Shown piece after piece: positions 11,966 to 22,009 of a stretch of 64,000 nucleotides of DNA (the first letter of the stretch is position 1; each line of letters opens with the position of its first letter). The stretch is from Ahaetulla prasina (lineage: Eukaryota > Chordata > Lepidosauria > Squamata > Colubridae), in the NCBI RefSeq assembly GCF_028640845.1, contig NC_080540.1:266433958-266497957 (forward strand), given 5' to 3'. A model generated the notes under the pieces. That model did no database searches and was not told where the DNA came from. It saw only the letters and a list, made by a program, of their open reading frames with translations. A program made the position numbers and the translations under genes.

Positions 11966-12335
11966 AGGTTATTAGGGACGCGGTGGCTCAGGGGCTAGGA
12001 CGTTGAGCTTGTTGATCGAAAGGTCGGCAGCTCAGCGGTTCGAATCCCTTGTGCTGCCGTGTAACGGGGTGAGCTCCCGTCACTTGTCCCAGCTTCTGCC
12101 AACCTAGCAGTTTCAAAAGCACGTAAAAATGCAAGTAGAAAAAATAGGGACCACTTTGGTGGGAAGGTAACAGCATTCCGTGCGCCTTTGGCGTTGAGTC
12201 ATGCTGGCCACATGACCACGGAGACGTCTTCGGACAGCGCTGGCTCTTTGGCTTTGAAACAGAGATGAGCACTGCCCCCTAGAGTCGGCACCGACTAGCA
12301 CGTATGTGCGAGGGGAACCTTTACCTTTACCTTTT
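11966..12335 (+). mobile_element. Sauria-type tRNA SINE, full length
   Basis: A tRNA-like head is visible (GTGGCTCAGGGGCTAGGACG as A box region, GGTTCGAATCCC as B box), followed by the body and the diagnostic tail GGGGAACCTTTACCTTTACC. The tail (ACCTTT)n and Bov-B-like 3' region are known features of Sauria SINEs in squamates. A perfect 10-bp target duplication, TAATAACTTT, lies at 11956-11965 and 12336-12345, as expected for LINE-driven insertion. The tRNA head is not a functional tRNA gene. Confidence 0.92.
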
Positions 12336-12484
12336 TAATAACTTTTAAATGAAAAATTATTACAGAATCTAAGTAGTGGAAAAAAATCATGATGAAAATG
12401 ATTAAATTAAACCTTGAATAATTAATCAAATTAAATCAAATATATCTTGCAGCAATCAAAATATTCTTCTTCAAACAATATACA

Positions 12485-13811
12485 ACTCTCAGCGGCTTTT
12501 GATACCATCGACCATGGTATCCTGCTGCACCGGTTGGAGGGATTGGGAGTGGGAGGCACCGTTTATCGGTGGTTCTCCTCCTATCTCTCCGATCGATGCA
12601 TGAGCAGTGTTGACAGGGGGGCAGAGGTCGGCTCCGAGGCGCCTCACTTGTGGGGTGCCGCAGGGGTCGATCCTCTCGCCCCTTCTGTTCAACATCTATA
12701 TGAAGCCGCTGGGTGAGATCATCAGTGGCTTCGGTGTGAGGTACCAGCTGTACGCTGATGACACCCAGCTGTACTTTTCACACGGGCCACCCCAGCGAAG
12801 CTATCGAGTGCTGTCCCGGTGTTTGGAGGCCGTCTGGTCTGGATGGGGAGAAACAGGCTCAAGCTCAATCCCTCCAAGACAGAGTGGCTGTGGATGCGGC
12901 ATCCCGGTACAGTCAGCTGAGTCCACGGCTGACTGTCGGGGCGAGTCACTGGCCCGATGGAGAGGGTGCGCAACTTGGGCGTCCTCCTGGATGAGCGGCT
13001 GTCTTTTGAAGATCATTTGGCGGCCGTCTCCAGGAGAGCTTTTACCAGGTTCGCCTGGTGCGCCAGTTGCGCCTTTCTGAACCGGGATGCCCTGTGCACG
13101 GTCACTCACGCCCTCGTGACGTCTCGCCTGGATTATTGCAATGCTCTCTACATGGGGCTCCCCTTGAAGGGCATCCGGAGACTGCAGTTAGTTCAGAATG
13201 CGGCTGCGCGGGTTATAGAGGGAGCCCCTCGTGGCTCCTGTATGACACCTATCCTGCGCAGACTGCACTGGCTACCTGTGGCCTTCCGGGTGCGCTTCAA
13301 GGTTTTGGTAACCACCTTTAAAGCGCTCCATGGCATAGGGCCGGGCTACTTACGGGACCGTCTACTGCTACCGGATACCTCTCACCGGCCCGTGCGCTCT
13401 CACAGAGAGGGACTCCTCAGGGTGCCGTCAGCTAGACAGTGCCGTCTGGCGACGCCCAGGGGAAGGGCCTTCTCTGTGGGGGCTCCCACCCTTTGGAACG
13501 AACTCCCCCCAGGACTCCGCCAGCTTCCAGACCTCCGAACCTTCCGTCGCGAGCTTAAAACACACCTATTTATCTGCGCGGGACTGGACTAGTTTTTTAA
13601 ATTTTCTAATTTTAAATTTTTAAATTTTATAGGGGTTTTAATTGGTTTTAATATCTATATTATTTTAATAATCAGGCTTTTTGAATATGTTTTCTTAATG
13701 GTTTCTTAATTTGTATATATATGCTGTTTTATTTGCCTGTGAACCGCCCTGAGTCCTTCGGGAGATAGGGCGGTATATAAATTTGAATAAATAAATAAAT
13801 AAATAAATAAA
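12485..13811 (+). mobile_element. CR1-group LINE, 5'-truncated ORF2 with 3' end
   Basis: The element begins inside the reverse-transcriptase domain (AFDTIDHGILLHRLEGLG), continues through [16 protein letters not shown] and YADDTQLYF (the catalytic YxDD palm motif), then the C-terminal region ending LPDLRTFRRELKT. The coding sequence is split across frames, so several indels have broken it. The 3' UTR has GCCCTGAGTCCTTCGGGAGA and GGGCGGTATATAA and ends in (AAAT)n. CAATATA occurs close to both ends (12476-12482 and 13817-13823). It is very similar to the copy at 56011-57107, which suggests one young subfamily. Confidence 0.93.
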
Positions 13812-13823
13812 CTAACCAATATA

Positions 13824-14226
13824 AATCTAACAAAATCTTTTTACAACTAGACAGCAGTACAAAGTCAGAGATTCAAAGTAATTTGATGAATTTCATGATT
13901 TCAGAACTCAGTCTTTGAGACAGATAAAGAGAAAACAACAACAGAAAGACTGACAGATACATTTAAAAAAGTATCTCCTTGATTGCATCAAGACCATGAA
14001 ATGTGATCTTAAGATTCTACTTTGCACTTCCATCTTCCAATTTCTGAAATTCTTTATGGGTTGCAAAAAAAGTAAATGTAAAGATTAAATACATGCAAGG
14101 CTAACAGTATATGAGCAAAAAATTGGGATTAATTCAAGGAATTGCATTGGAAAAATATTTAAGCCCCCTATGCTCCAGCTTCAGTTCAGTTATTGATCTT
14201 TATTTATGATGTCCTACAATCAGTTA
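13824..14226. other. Intronic sequence, nothing recognised
   Basis: No repeat or coding pattern recognised. Confidence 0.45.
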
Positions 14227-14390
14227 TAATAGAATAGAATAGAATTTTTATTGTCCAAGTGTGATTGGACACACAAGGAATTTGTCTTGGTGCATATGCT
14301 CTCAGTGTACATAAAAGAAAAGATACGTTCATCAAGGTACAACATTTACAACAAAGACTCCATAATTACTCTTTCACTAAGGCCAAATGG
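14227..14390 (-). mobile_element. Snake1-type CR1 (L3) 3' end
   Basis: A short GAATAGAATAGAAT run leads into TTTTTATTGTCCAAGTGTGA and GCATATGCTCTCAGTGTACA, the 3' UTR shared by copies at 18115-18620, 27779-28322 and 59686-60043. The element lies on the - strand, so the pentamer run is its 3' tail. Only about 160 bp remain and the tail has only about three units. Confidence 0.8.
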
Positions 14391-14684
14391 TAGGCAGGGT
14401 ATTTACATACATGAGATTTAAATTTAATTTCACTTAAATTCTATTAATATTCAAAATAAAATAAAACAAAGTTTGAGTCCACTAGATAATGTTGCCAAAC
14501 TTATTTTTTAAGGGGAAAAGTTACATTAATGTAGAATTTTAAAATTTTCCTCAGTGAAAATTATTTCTATTCAACTGGACAAGCAATTGTAAATACCAAA
14601 AACTGTAGCACAGAGCATATGTTCCAAAACATGAAAATAATACTCACAGAGTTTAAGTCCTTGAGTAATCATTTTGGAAACATT
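14391..14684. other. Intronic sequence, nothing recognised
   Basis: AT-rich with no recognised content. Confidence 0.4.
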
Positions 14685-14765
14685 TAGAGGTGAGAGGTCC
14701 TTGGTGCTCTCTGAATTTGCTTGTTTTCTTGCAGATGTTTCATTACCCAAACTAGGTAACATCAT
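14685..14765 (-). repeat. Short unclassified repeat, copy 1
   Basis: The stretch TGCTCTCTGAATTTGCTTG followed by TTTTCTTGCAGATGTTTCAT reappears inverted at 15765-15825 (ATGAAACTTCGACAAGAAAA and CAGATAGCACCAAGGACAC). I recognise the pattern as recurrent in squamate DNA but cannot name the family. Confidence 0.6.
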
Positions 14766-15661
14766 CAGTGCTAGGTAACATTTAGAGGTTATATATTTTT
14801 TTAAAATAGAAAATGTATGTTGAATCGATAAATGACTTTCTTGCTTTAATCATTTTGAAAAATAAAATGCTGGTGTAGGAAATACGAAACAAATTACTCG
14901 GATTTCTTTTTGAGCCAAATTTTGCATATGCCAGAAATTTCTTTGGCTAAAAGTTTACTAATGCTCATAAGAGACTACAATATCTGCCACCTGACTGTAC
15001 CGAAAGATTGCTAGTTCCCAAATATTGTTTATCAAGAGCTCTTTAATCAATTTAATTGCCACCTCCATTGAGAAAGTCTCGCAGGAGTCCCATTATTTGC
15101 AATGTGCAGAGAGCTCCTAGGTGAAGTACTCAGAAAGATTTACTTCCAAGTGGTCACCTACTTAGATCAAACAGTAAATCTCTGACTCTTGTTATGGTGT
15201 TTGTTTAGGTGGCAGCAGTTTAGCTGGCCAAGCCTCAATGGCCCCTTACTGAGCTCTCAGTGTGTGTGGCCCATATTGCCTCTGCAGCTGCTTTGACACA
15301 CAAGCCCTACAGTATACCAGGCCTATTGTTATTTTAAAATGATTCTCAGCCATTTAGTTTGCCCTTATCAGTCTAAAAACTTTACAGAAGATGTTAAAAG
15401 TTTAAAAACTCATGAAACAAAGCAACTTATTTTCAAACAATCTGCTAATGATTAAATGCAATTCATGCTTATTGTTTTTCATCTACAGATACCCATGTTC
15501 TTTTATTTGCAAGTTTAACAAGATCCAAGCAAACATATTAATGAATGCAATATTATATACCTGTTTAGTTTCCTCATTATACAGATTCAAACCCAAGCAA
15601 TATTAACAGAAAATTAATTTAGTATGGAATTGTTGTACAGATGTAGTATTTTATTATTTTA
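14766..15661. other. Intronic sequence, nothing recognised
   Basis: No repeat boundaries or coding pattern recognised; only chance frames. Confidence 0.4.
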
Positions 15662-15750
15662 ATCTCAGTAACAGTAAAACAGAATTGGAAAAGACCTTGG
15701 AGATCTTCTAGTCCAATACCCCTGCTCAGGCAGAAGATCCTATCAGATAT
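15662..15750 (-). mobile_element. CR1-like fragment
   Basis: ATTGGAAAAGACCTTGGAGA followed by TCTAGTCCAATACCCCTGC and TCAGGCAGAAGA resembles the conserved region near the 3' end of amniote CR1 elements. It resembles 58893-58960 and, in opposite orientation, 36190-36250. Confidence 0.6.
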
Positions 15751-15764
15751 CTAATTTGGGGAAT

Positions 15765-15825
15765 GAAACTTCGACAAGAAAACAACCAAGCTCAGATAGC
15801 ACCAAGGACACTTCATTTCTATCTG
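15765..15825 (+). repeat. Short unclassified repeat, copy 2
   Basis: Inverted copy of the segment at 14685-14765, about 1 kb away, sharing ATGAAAC..GCAAGAAAACAA..AGCACCAAGGAC with several mismatches. Confidence 0.55.
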
Positions 15826-15861
15826 TGCTACAAATATTTTCCTTTATTGAGAACCCATACC

Positions 15862-16882
15862 CACGATGGTGAATCTATGGCATGCGTGCCACAGGTGGCA
15901 TGCAGAGCCATATCTGTGGGCTTGTGAGCGTTGCCCTAGCTCAGCTCCAGCATGCATGCATGTACTGGCCAGCTGTTGTGACTTGTTTTCCCTCCTCTCC
16001 TCAGCCGGGCCCTTCCCGTCTCCAATTGGGTCTTTTATCAGACTCAGAGTCTGATAATGAAGATGAACCGCCTGTCATGCCTCCAGCCCCCGGCCCTGGC
16101 CCCATGCCCGGAGAGGATGCCAGGAGTGAACGAACAAGCCTGATAAACCTCACTCATACGGCGTGTGTTCCTTTGGCTCAGCCGTCAGAGGAAGCCAGCC
16201 AGGTGCTGGAATTACTGACAGCAGATCCAGCTGAAGACAATTCAATGTGGGAGGACCCTTGCTTTCAGAGATCTGAGAGGCGACACCAGCAGAAGGAGGG
16301 GTGGGGCAGGCCAGGTTAAATGCTGAGTCATGGAGCCACACCCCACAGCCTATATAAAGGACCGGCTTTTGGCATTCCAACCTTGAGTCAAGCAAAGTCT
16401 TATCAAGTTTGCTGATACCGGACCCTATCGCTGAAGTCACAACTTGGACCCCTGCCTGCCCTGATAAGCCTCGAAGGGACTTGGCAAGCAGCAGAGGCTT
16501 CGTTGCCAAGTTTGCCACAGACTTCCTTGACTCGTTCGTCGGAGTGGGGGGTGGGACACGACACCAGCTGATTTTCCGGTCTTCTGGGCCGGAAAATTTC
16601 TGGCCTCCAGAGGGCCTCTGGGGGAGGTGGGGGAGGCATTTTCATCCTCCCCAGGCTCCAAGAAAGCCTCTGGAGCTTGGGGAGGATGAAAAATGGGCCT
16701 ATCAGGCCCATCGGTAACTTTTTTGCCATCGCGTGCCAAAAGCAGGGGGAGTACGGGGGGGCAACATGCACAGGAGGATTGGGCGCGGGGGAGATTGAAT
16801 TATGGATGTGGACATGCGCAGACACCCCCCCCACGCTCCCCCTGCTTTTGGTACACGATGGCAAAAAGGTTAGCCATCACTG
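15862..16882. mobile_element. hAT-like element carrying a nested solo LTR
   Basis: The left end reads CACGATGGTGAATCTATGG then CATGCGTGCCACAGGTGGCA, and the right end reads AAAAAGGTTAGCCATCACTG, which resemble the CAGTGATGG..CCATCACTG ends of a common reptile hAT family. The flanks CCCATACC (15854-15861) and CCTATACC (16884-16891) match at 7 of 8 positions, with one extra base on the right. Its interior is split by an LTR at 15974-16563. Without the LTR the host element is about 430 bp and non-coding. Open frames crossing this region join unrelated elements and are not genes. Confidence 0.7.
15974..16563 (+). mobile_element. Solo LTR inserted in a hAT element, perfect 5-bp duplication
   Basis: The block starts TGTTGTGACTTG and ends GGGACACGACA, so it has TG..CA termini, and is flanked by CCAGC at 15969-15973 and 16564-16568. 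Joining the flanks gives back a continuous hAT interior (GGCCAGC then TGATTTTCC). A TATA-box-like TATATAAA lies at 16351-16358. No internal gag/pol region is present, so it is a solo LTR left by recombination. The start resembles the LTR at 50320. LTR class (Gypsy or endogenous retrovirus) cannot be decided from the LTR alone. Confidence 0.85.
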
Positions 16883-16883
16883 T

Positions 16884-17110
16884 CCTATACCAATCCGGAC
16901 AAATTGTTGTCCAATCTTTTCTTAAAAACCTTCAGTGATGGAGCACTCATAACTTCTGGAGGCAACTGTTCCACTGATTAATTGTTCTAATTGTCAGGAA
17001 ATTTCTCCTTAGTTCTAGATTGGATCTCTTTTTGATAAGTTTCCAACTGTTACTTCTTGGTGTTTTGGAGAATAGCCCTCGGGTGTTTTGGAGAATAGCC
17101 CACTTCTCAA
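16884..17110 (-). mobile_element. CR1-like LINE 3' region
   Basis: TTGTCCAATCTTTTCTTAAA, CTTCAGTGATGGAGCACTCA, GGCAACTGTTCCACTGATTA and AGGAAATTTCTCCTTAGTTC form the conserved string known from amniote CR1 3' regions read on the reverse strand. The unit GGTGTTTTGGAGAATAGCCC is tandemly duplicated near 17059-17102. The hAT element at 15862 sits directly at its left edge and probably inserted into it. Confidence 0.75.
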
Positions 17111-18114
17111 ATGTGGCAGCCCCCCAAATATTCTATTGTCTTCAATGGAAGTATAACTATATACAGCAAATTTTTTTTTCAGTAGATCTTTGAATTTACA
17201 TTTATCTTCTGATAACACTATCAAATATATTTTCATGGTGTCCCATATAGCAACTGAAAAATATAAGAGAAATAGACTAGAATTGTTGCAGGAATACAAC
17301 TGGAGTCATAAAGTATTTAAATCTAGCTCTCAGCAATTTTAGTACCACCCATTAATTGGTAACTATCATTTTTTTAATATATATTGGAATGAATTTCAAC
17401 ATCCAGAATAATCAGGGGCTGTAAGTATCCAAAGCTAGATTGAACCTGTGCAGTCATATATCATATACAACCATATATCATATGTACCATATTCCTGGCC
17501 TAAATTCCTCTATTTTGTTTCTTTTTTGTATTTAGAGGCTGCTCAACTCCATAAGACTCTGGGCATCTTACATTGTTAAAAAAAAATTTAAAAAACAGAG
17601 ACCATGTGAGTCAGGAATAAAATATAATCAAGTACATATCCTACAAGGGCTTTAGCACACCCTTAACCCAAGCTCAAAATGCCAACAGCCAGGTTTTCTC
17701 TGACTTTTTGAAAACCACCAATATAAGAATTTTACAGATGTCTGGAGTGATGCTGTTCCAAAGAATGGCTCAGAAGTCAGTTTTCCTCGGTCCCAAAAGA
17801 TGGCATTGTTTAGTTAAAAGAAACTAGAGCACACCATTTACCGTAATTTGTTAAATTCTGCTGTTTCTTTATGGTGCTTTTATTCTTCTCATCCACATAA
17901 GAGCATCAAGCTACCATTAAAGGAAGCATCCTTTTTGTAGAAGGTTATCACTTTACAGTAATGTGTTTCTGCAAAGTTTGTTCTTAACTGGAAGAGTTGC
18001 TGTTTCAAAAAACCTGGGGCAAGTTGGTTTTGAACCTGCTATTTGATATGTCTTTTAGAATTCTGTGATTCACTTTGTTGTTTTCCTATTGTTCTTTTAA
18101 TTCTTAAAAGAAGA
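17111..18114. other. Intronic sequence, nothing certain
   Basis: The part near 17520-17830 (GCATCTTACATTGTTAAAAA and later text) may be an old LINE relic, but no motif is clear enough to call. Confidence 0.4.
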
Positions 18115-18620
18115 ATTAACCCTCTTCTTAAAAGAGGGCTGTGAAAATATCTACAGACCCCTCACATCCTGGACATAAATTGTTTCAACTTCTACCCTCA
18201 AAACAACGCTATAGGGCGCTGCACACCAGAACAACTAGACACAAGGACAGTTTTTTTCCTGAATGCCATCACTCTGCTTAACAACTAATTCCTACAATAC
18301 TGTCAAATAATTTACTAATGCTGTATTACTATTATTCTTCTCTTCCTTACTAGTATCTATCTCTTCCCACTTATTACTATACCCATGTTGCTTGTATCTT
18401 TCAATTTATATTGCTTTGGTTCCTTGTACAATTTGATAGCTGATTAGTAACCTTGACTATCATTAAGTATTGTATCTTTTTATTCTTGATGAATGTATTT
18501 TATTCTCCTTATGTACATTGAGAGCATATACACCAGAGATAAATTCCTTATGTGTCCAATTACATCCTATTCTATTCTATTCTATTCTATTCTATTCTAT
18601 TCTATTCTATTCTATTCTAT
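18115..18620 (+). mobile_element. Snake1-type CR1 (L3) 3' end with (TTCTA)n tail
   Basis: The end of ORF2 is readable (HKLFQLLPSKRRYRALH in the sister copy; here LPSKQRYRALHTRTTRHKD), followed by the 3' UTR and GTACATTGAGAGCATATACA. From 18566 to 18620 a (TATTC)n array of about eleven units forms the tail. It is on the + strand, the opposite orientation to the copies at 14227, 27779 and 59686. Confidence 0.88.
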
Positions 18621-18781
18621 TACCATATGCACTAATTAGAGTTGGAAATACAACTGAAAGATACATTTCATTAAAAATAAATACATTATGTCAGTTTTCC
18701 TACCAATTTCCTATCAGTTTGGCTCAAACTCCAGCTTATAGAATAGGCTTAAGTACTATATCAACTTTTTATATAGTTAAG

Positions 18782-19184
18782 TACAGGTTGCCCTCGACTT
18801 ACAACTCATTTAGTGACTGTTCAAAGTTACAATGGCACTTTACAACTGTTTCTCCTACTTACAACCGTCACAGCATCCCCACAGACATGTGATCAAAATT
18901 CAGGTGCTTGGCAACAGACATATATTTGCAATGGTTGCAGCATCCTGGGGTCCTGTGATCACCATCTGAAACCTTCCCAGCCAGCTTCTGACAACCAAAG
19001 TCCAGGTTAAGCTGGGTTTCCTTAATGACCGCATGGTTCACTCAACAACTGCAATGATTTCCTTAACAACCATAGCACAAAAGGTCATAAAATTAGGCAT
19101 GACTCACTTAACAATTTAACAATTTCTTGCTTAGAAATGGAAATTCTAATCTCAATTGTGGTTGTAAATTGGAGAGTATCTGTA
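18782..19184. mobile_element. Mariner-like palindromic MITE
   Basis: The ends are inverted: TACAGGTTGCCCTCGACTTA at the left and GTAAATTGGAGAGTATCTGTA-like at the right, both ending in TA. The interior has GTTGCAGCATCC and GTGATCACCATCTG motifs common to its relatives at 43590-43965 and 63095-63464. It is about 400 bp and non-coding. A TA target is typical for Tc1/mariner elements; the family name is not known to me. Confidence 0.75.
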
Positions 19185-19261
19185 TTTAACAAGAGACCTA
19201 CATAAACACACACAATAGAGATTTGTTAAAATGATACTGATTAATGATATTGATCATGTTC

Positions 19262-19531
19262 TAACCTGTTTCCCCGAAAATAAGACATCCTATGATAATA
19301 AGCCCAATTGGGCTTTTGAGCGCATGTGCTAAAATAAGTCTGCCCCCCAAAAATAAGCCCTCCCTGAAAATATTTAAACGAAGAGCTGGAAATCAGGTAA
19401 GACTGCAAGAGAAGCCCCATCTTGCTACATGTGCCCCAGAATAATAAGACCACCCTGAAAATAAGGCCACACACTTATTTCAGGGTTCAAAAAAATATAA
19501 GACAGGGTCTTATTTTCAGGGAAACACGGTA
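19262..19531. mobile_element. Mariner/Tigger-like MITE (ends with AATAAGAC)
   Basis: The left end CTGTTTCCCCGAAAATAAGA is the inverse of the right end TCTTATTTTCAGGGAAACAC, with TA at both borders. The interior repeats AATAAG motifs in both orientations. It is about 270 bp with no coding capacity. Confidence 0.78.
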
Positions 19532-20151
19532 TGTAGTATGATCTTCATGGTCCCTGGAAGGAAAAAAGTAAGCAAAAGACATATCAACAATGTACACTGG
19601 TATGGATCCCCCTCACAAATTTTTCGTATTGAAGAACTTCAAACTACATTGGGTGAAGTTAGGCATTAGGTCAATTGGACTAGTATAGTAGTTCTTGCCT
19701 ACTGTAAGTTTGTCAGAAACACCTTAGAGATTTGGCAGTGTATAAATGATAAATATTTGTGTATATTAAAACAAATTTAGTAATGTTTCAAATCACAGTA
19801 GTGTGTGTTTGTGTGCATATGTATATACATATTTACATGCATATATTTATGTATCTATGTTTGTATATATAGATTCATTTTATCAAATGAATCTTGCCTT
19901 ACAAAAGTTTGGAACTGAAAAGTCAACATAATTTTTATTCTGACTATAGAAAAAGATTCTCATATGCACAATATCTCTTAATGATTTTTAAAAACAGAAT
20001 ATTATGCTAATAATTCAGTAGTATACCGGAATTTATAATTGCTGAGGTTTAAGACAAAGGTCTAAGTATCCATTGTTCCTGAAGATTTGACATCAAATGT
20101 TGATTTTATGACATAAAAATGGATAAATAAATGTAACAAAGCAATACTTAC
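19532..20151. other. XRCC4 intron 3, proximal part
   Basis: AT-rich intronic DNA next to the exon 3 splice donor. Contains a TATATACATA-type dinucleotide-rich run near 19815-19875 and no other recognised feature. Confidence 0.6.
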
Positions 20152-20342
20152 AGTAACATCTTTCAAATTCTTTTCATATGAAAAATGAATTGATTCTCCA
20201 TTTCTTTCTTTTTTAGAAATATCGAAACGGTATGTATCTGAGAACTCTTGGTCAAACAACAGTGCTTTTTTAAGTTCTTCTACATATTTTTCTTGTTTCA
20301 TTTCCATGTCGGCAGCCTCTCTGGAAATCTCTTCTTCAGACA
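20152..20342 (-). CDS. XRCC4: XRCC4, second coding exon (exon 3)
   Basis: This 191-nt exon encodes residues 47-110: V47 split across the intron, then SEEEISREAADMEMKQEKYV, EELKKALLFD, a loop, and YEKNLKDVT. It matches the human XRCC4 head-domain segment that runs from VSESEIS to EKNLKDVS, from recall. On the - strand the acceptor is CTTTTAG at 20343-20349 and the donor is ACT|GTAAGT at 20152/20151; phases are 1 in and 0 out. Residues E55, D58, M61 and K65, which I recall as part of the XLF/NHEJ1 contact in human XRCC4, are preserved at the same numbers. A five-residue expansion lies between the strands at about residues 90-99 (KKERNGESIHF). XRCC4 bridges DNA ligase IV and XLF in non-homologous end joining in the nucleus. 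Downstream exons were not found in this window. Confidence 0.96.
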
Positions 20343-21427
20343 CTAAAAGACAGTAATTCAAAGAATTAAAGTAAATTTGAAAGAAAAGCCATGAAAGTTG
20401 TTGACATATAAGTAGATACCGTAAGTTTGAAACACATGGCAATTTATTTGAAATCACAATTTTCTAAAAGTATAACCAAAACATTACATGTTTTAGATTT
20501 CCTTTAAAATAGTGAAAATGCAAGAGGCCTTCCTAACAAGGAACCACTTATACCATATTTTTAAAATTGAGCAAACATTTTACAGATCACAGCACTGTGG
20601 TTATATCTAAAAAGACATTTAAAAATCAAGACAATTGAAGTAATCTGCTTTATAATACATAATTATATGTAGAAATGATTACCAACTTCAAAGGATCATT
20701 ATGGAGGAAACACTACCATAGTTACCAGTAATGAAGGGTACAAAGTATCTCCAATACAATAGTCAGAAGAGCTCTAAATACCAATTACTAAAGAACATAA
20801 AGAGAAAGCTGTCAATGTATTTAAATTGTGACTGGAATTTCTATCAGTACTTGGTTAGAGATGGTAGGTACAGAATACTGGCCTGGATCAATCTTTGATC
20901 TCTTCAAAGATGGTTCAACTAGAAGTCCACTGAAGTTTTATAATATATAATATATAATATTGTAATATTTATAATTTAATATGAAATTAGAGATTTATAC
21001 AACTCGACAGAAGTATATAATTTGGATGTTAAATTAGTAATCTATAAAATATAAATTTTAGAATAATCTATAATCTCTACTGATTTCATACTGTCTTTGG
21101 AGCCCAATAAAGAATTTGGCTATGATTGTCAGGTTTCACTCTTCCCAACCAAGGGGCAAGAATAAATACCTGCAATGTGGCAGAAAAGTGAAAATTTGCT
21201 TCCATTGTTTCTGCCATACTCAAAATCAGCTTTAGAGTCTCTTCAGGGAACGAAAGACAATTTTCCCAACTAAAAAATAATTGTAAGGATAGGGAAAACT
21301 TCAACTTATTTTGGGGGTAAGTAGAATATTAGTAGAAAAGGGAAGTGGGGAGCCCCTTAATAAATTAATGGTGGTAAATCATACAATAACTTATCATATT
21401 ATATATTTTATTATAAATTTATTATAC
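20343..21427 (-). other. XRCC4: XRCC4 intron 2
   Basis: A 1,085-bp intron with GT (21427-21426) and AG (20344-20343) borders on the - strand. It includes an AT-only stretch at about 20939-20985 and a chance frame at 21086-21304 with no similarity to XRCC4. Confidence 0.9.
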
Positions 21428-21566
21428 CTCTTCCAATCCAAGATGATTGGCCATCACTTAGTATAAGATCAAAACCCATACCCAGATCTTTGCACCAAGT
21501 TATTTGTAGAAAGTATGTAGTGTCTGGATCAGAAATAGGACAGAGCTGCCTCACTTTCTTCTCCAT
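21428..21566 (-). CDS. XRCC4: XRCC4, first coding exon (exon 2)
   Basis: This exon encodes the first 46 residues plus one base: MEKKVRQLCPISDPDTTYFL then QITWCKDLGMGFDLILSDGQ and SSWIGR. It aligns without gaps to the human start (MERKIS..THFLQVSW..GFVITLTDGHSAWTGT), which forms the first beta strands of the head domain. The ATG is at 21566-21564. A splice acceptor CTAG at 21576-21573 leaves a six-base untranslated leader (AAAAAT), as is usual for this exon. The donor reads AGAG|GTATAA at 21428/21427. The exon was too short and atypical to show as a long frame and was found by protein similarity. The remaining 5' UTR should be in exon 1 near 33.8-34.1 kb, across an intron of about 12 kb. Confidence 0.95.
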
Positions 21567-21572
21567 ATTTTT

Positions 21573-22009
21573 CTAGTCACTGTTTTTTTTAAAAAAAACA
21601 GAAGTTAAAAGTTACAAGGATAACAGCACATATATTTCCATTTCATTGAACATAAGCAAATTTCAAAATATAAAATTTACAAGCACTGCTGACCACATCT
21701 CTATAGATTAATGCAAACATTTAGATGAAATAATTTCATTTTCCTATAAACAGTAAAATTATTTTTAAAGGTTATTATGAAGACATATTTAAGCTTTGGG
21801 TGTTTAAATGATGTTTTTATATACAAAACTCAATAAATAACAATTCAGTATTGTAGAGACCTCAGTATTATTAAGCATAAAATAGGCAATTTTAGTATAT
21901 AATTTAATGTATCTTAAAACTGTTTATGAATGCCACATTCAGTTTTTAGATGTAAAATCTATGTAAATTTATCCTTATTAACCGTAATAGGGGATGGGAT
22001 GGGTGGCAC
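21573..22009. other. XRCC4 intron 1, nothing recognised
   Basis: AT-rich intronic DNA upstream of the first coding exon on the - strand; no repeat identified. Confidence 0.5.

Noticed and set aside
11975..12050. tRNA-like sequence with A and B boxes
   Set aside because: It is the head of a SINE with target duplication and tail, not a tRNA gene; no clean cloverleaf was claimed.
12447..13592. Reverse transcriptase as a host or defence gene
   Set aside because: Motifs, broken frames and the LINE 3' terminus with AAAT repeats show it is a CR1 retrotransposon copy.
15882..16319. 145-codon acidic, proline-rich frame (SDSESDNEDEPPVMPP..)
   Set aside because: It crosses the left junction of the LTR at 15974, joining hAT sequence to LTR sequence, and overlaps the LTR promoter region; no domain is recognisable.
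16150..16938. Frames of 80-150 codons on both strands
   Set aside because: They span the right LTR/hAT junction and a low-complexity G-rich part of the hAT element.
1..20151. XRCC4 coding exon 4 and later exons
   Set aside because: I looked on the - strand for the continuation after KNLKDVT (head-domain end and coiled coil) and found no convincing match; in human this intron is very long, so the exons probably lie outside.
21086..21304. 72-codon frame between the two XRCC4 exons
   Set aside because: It has no similarity to XRCC4, and the joined exons on either side already give a continuous protein with matching phases.
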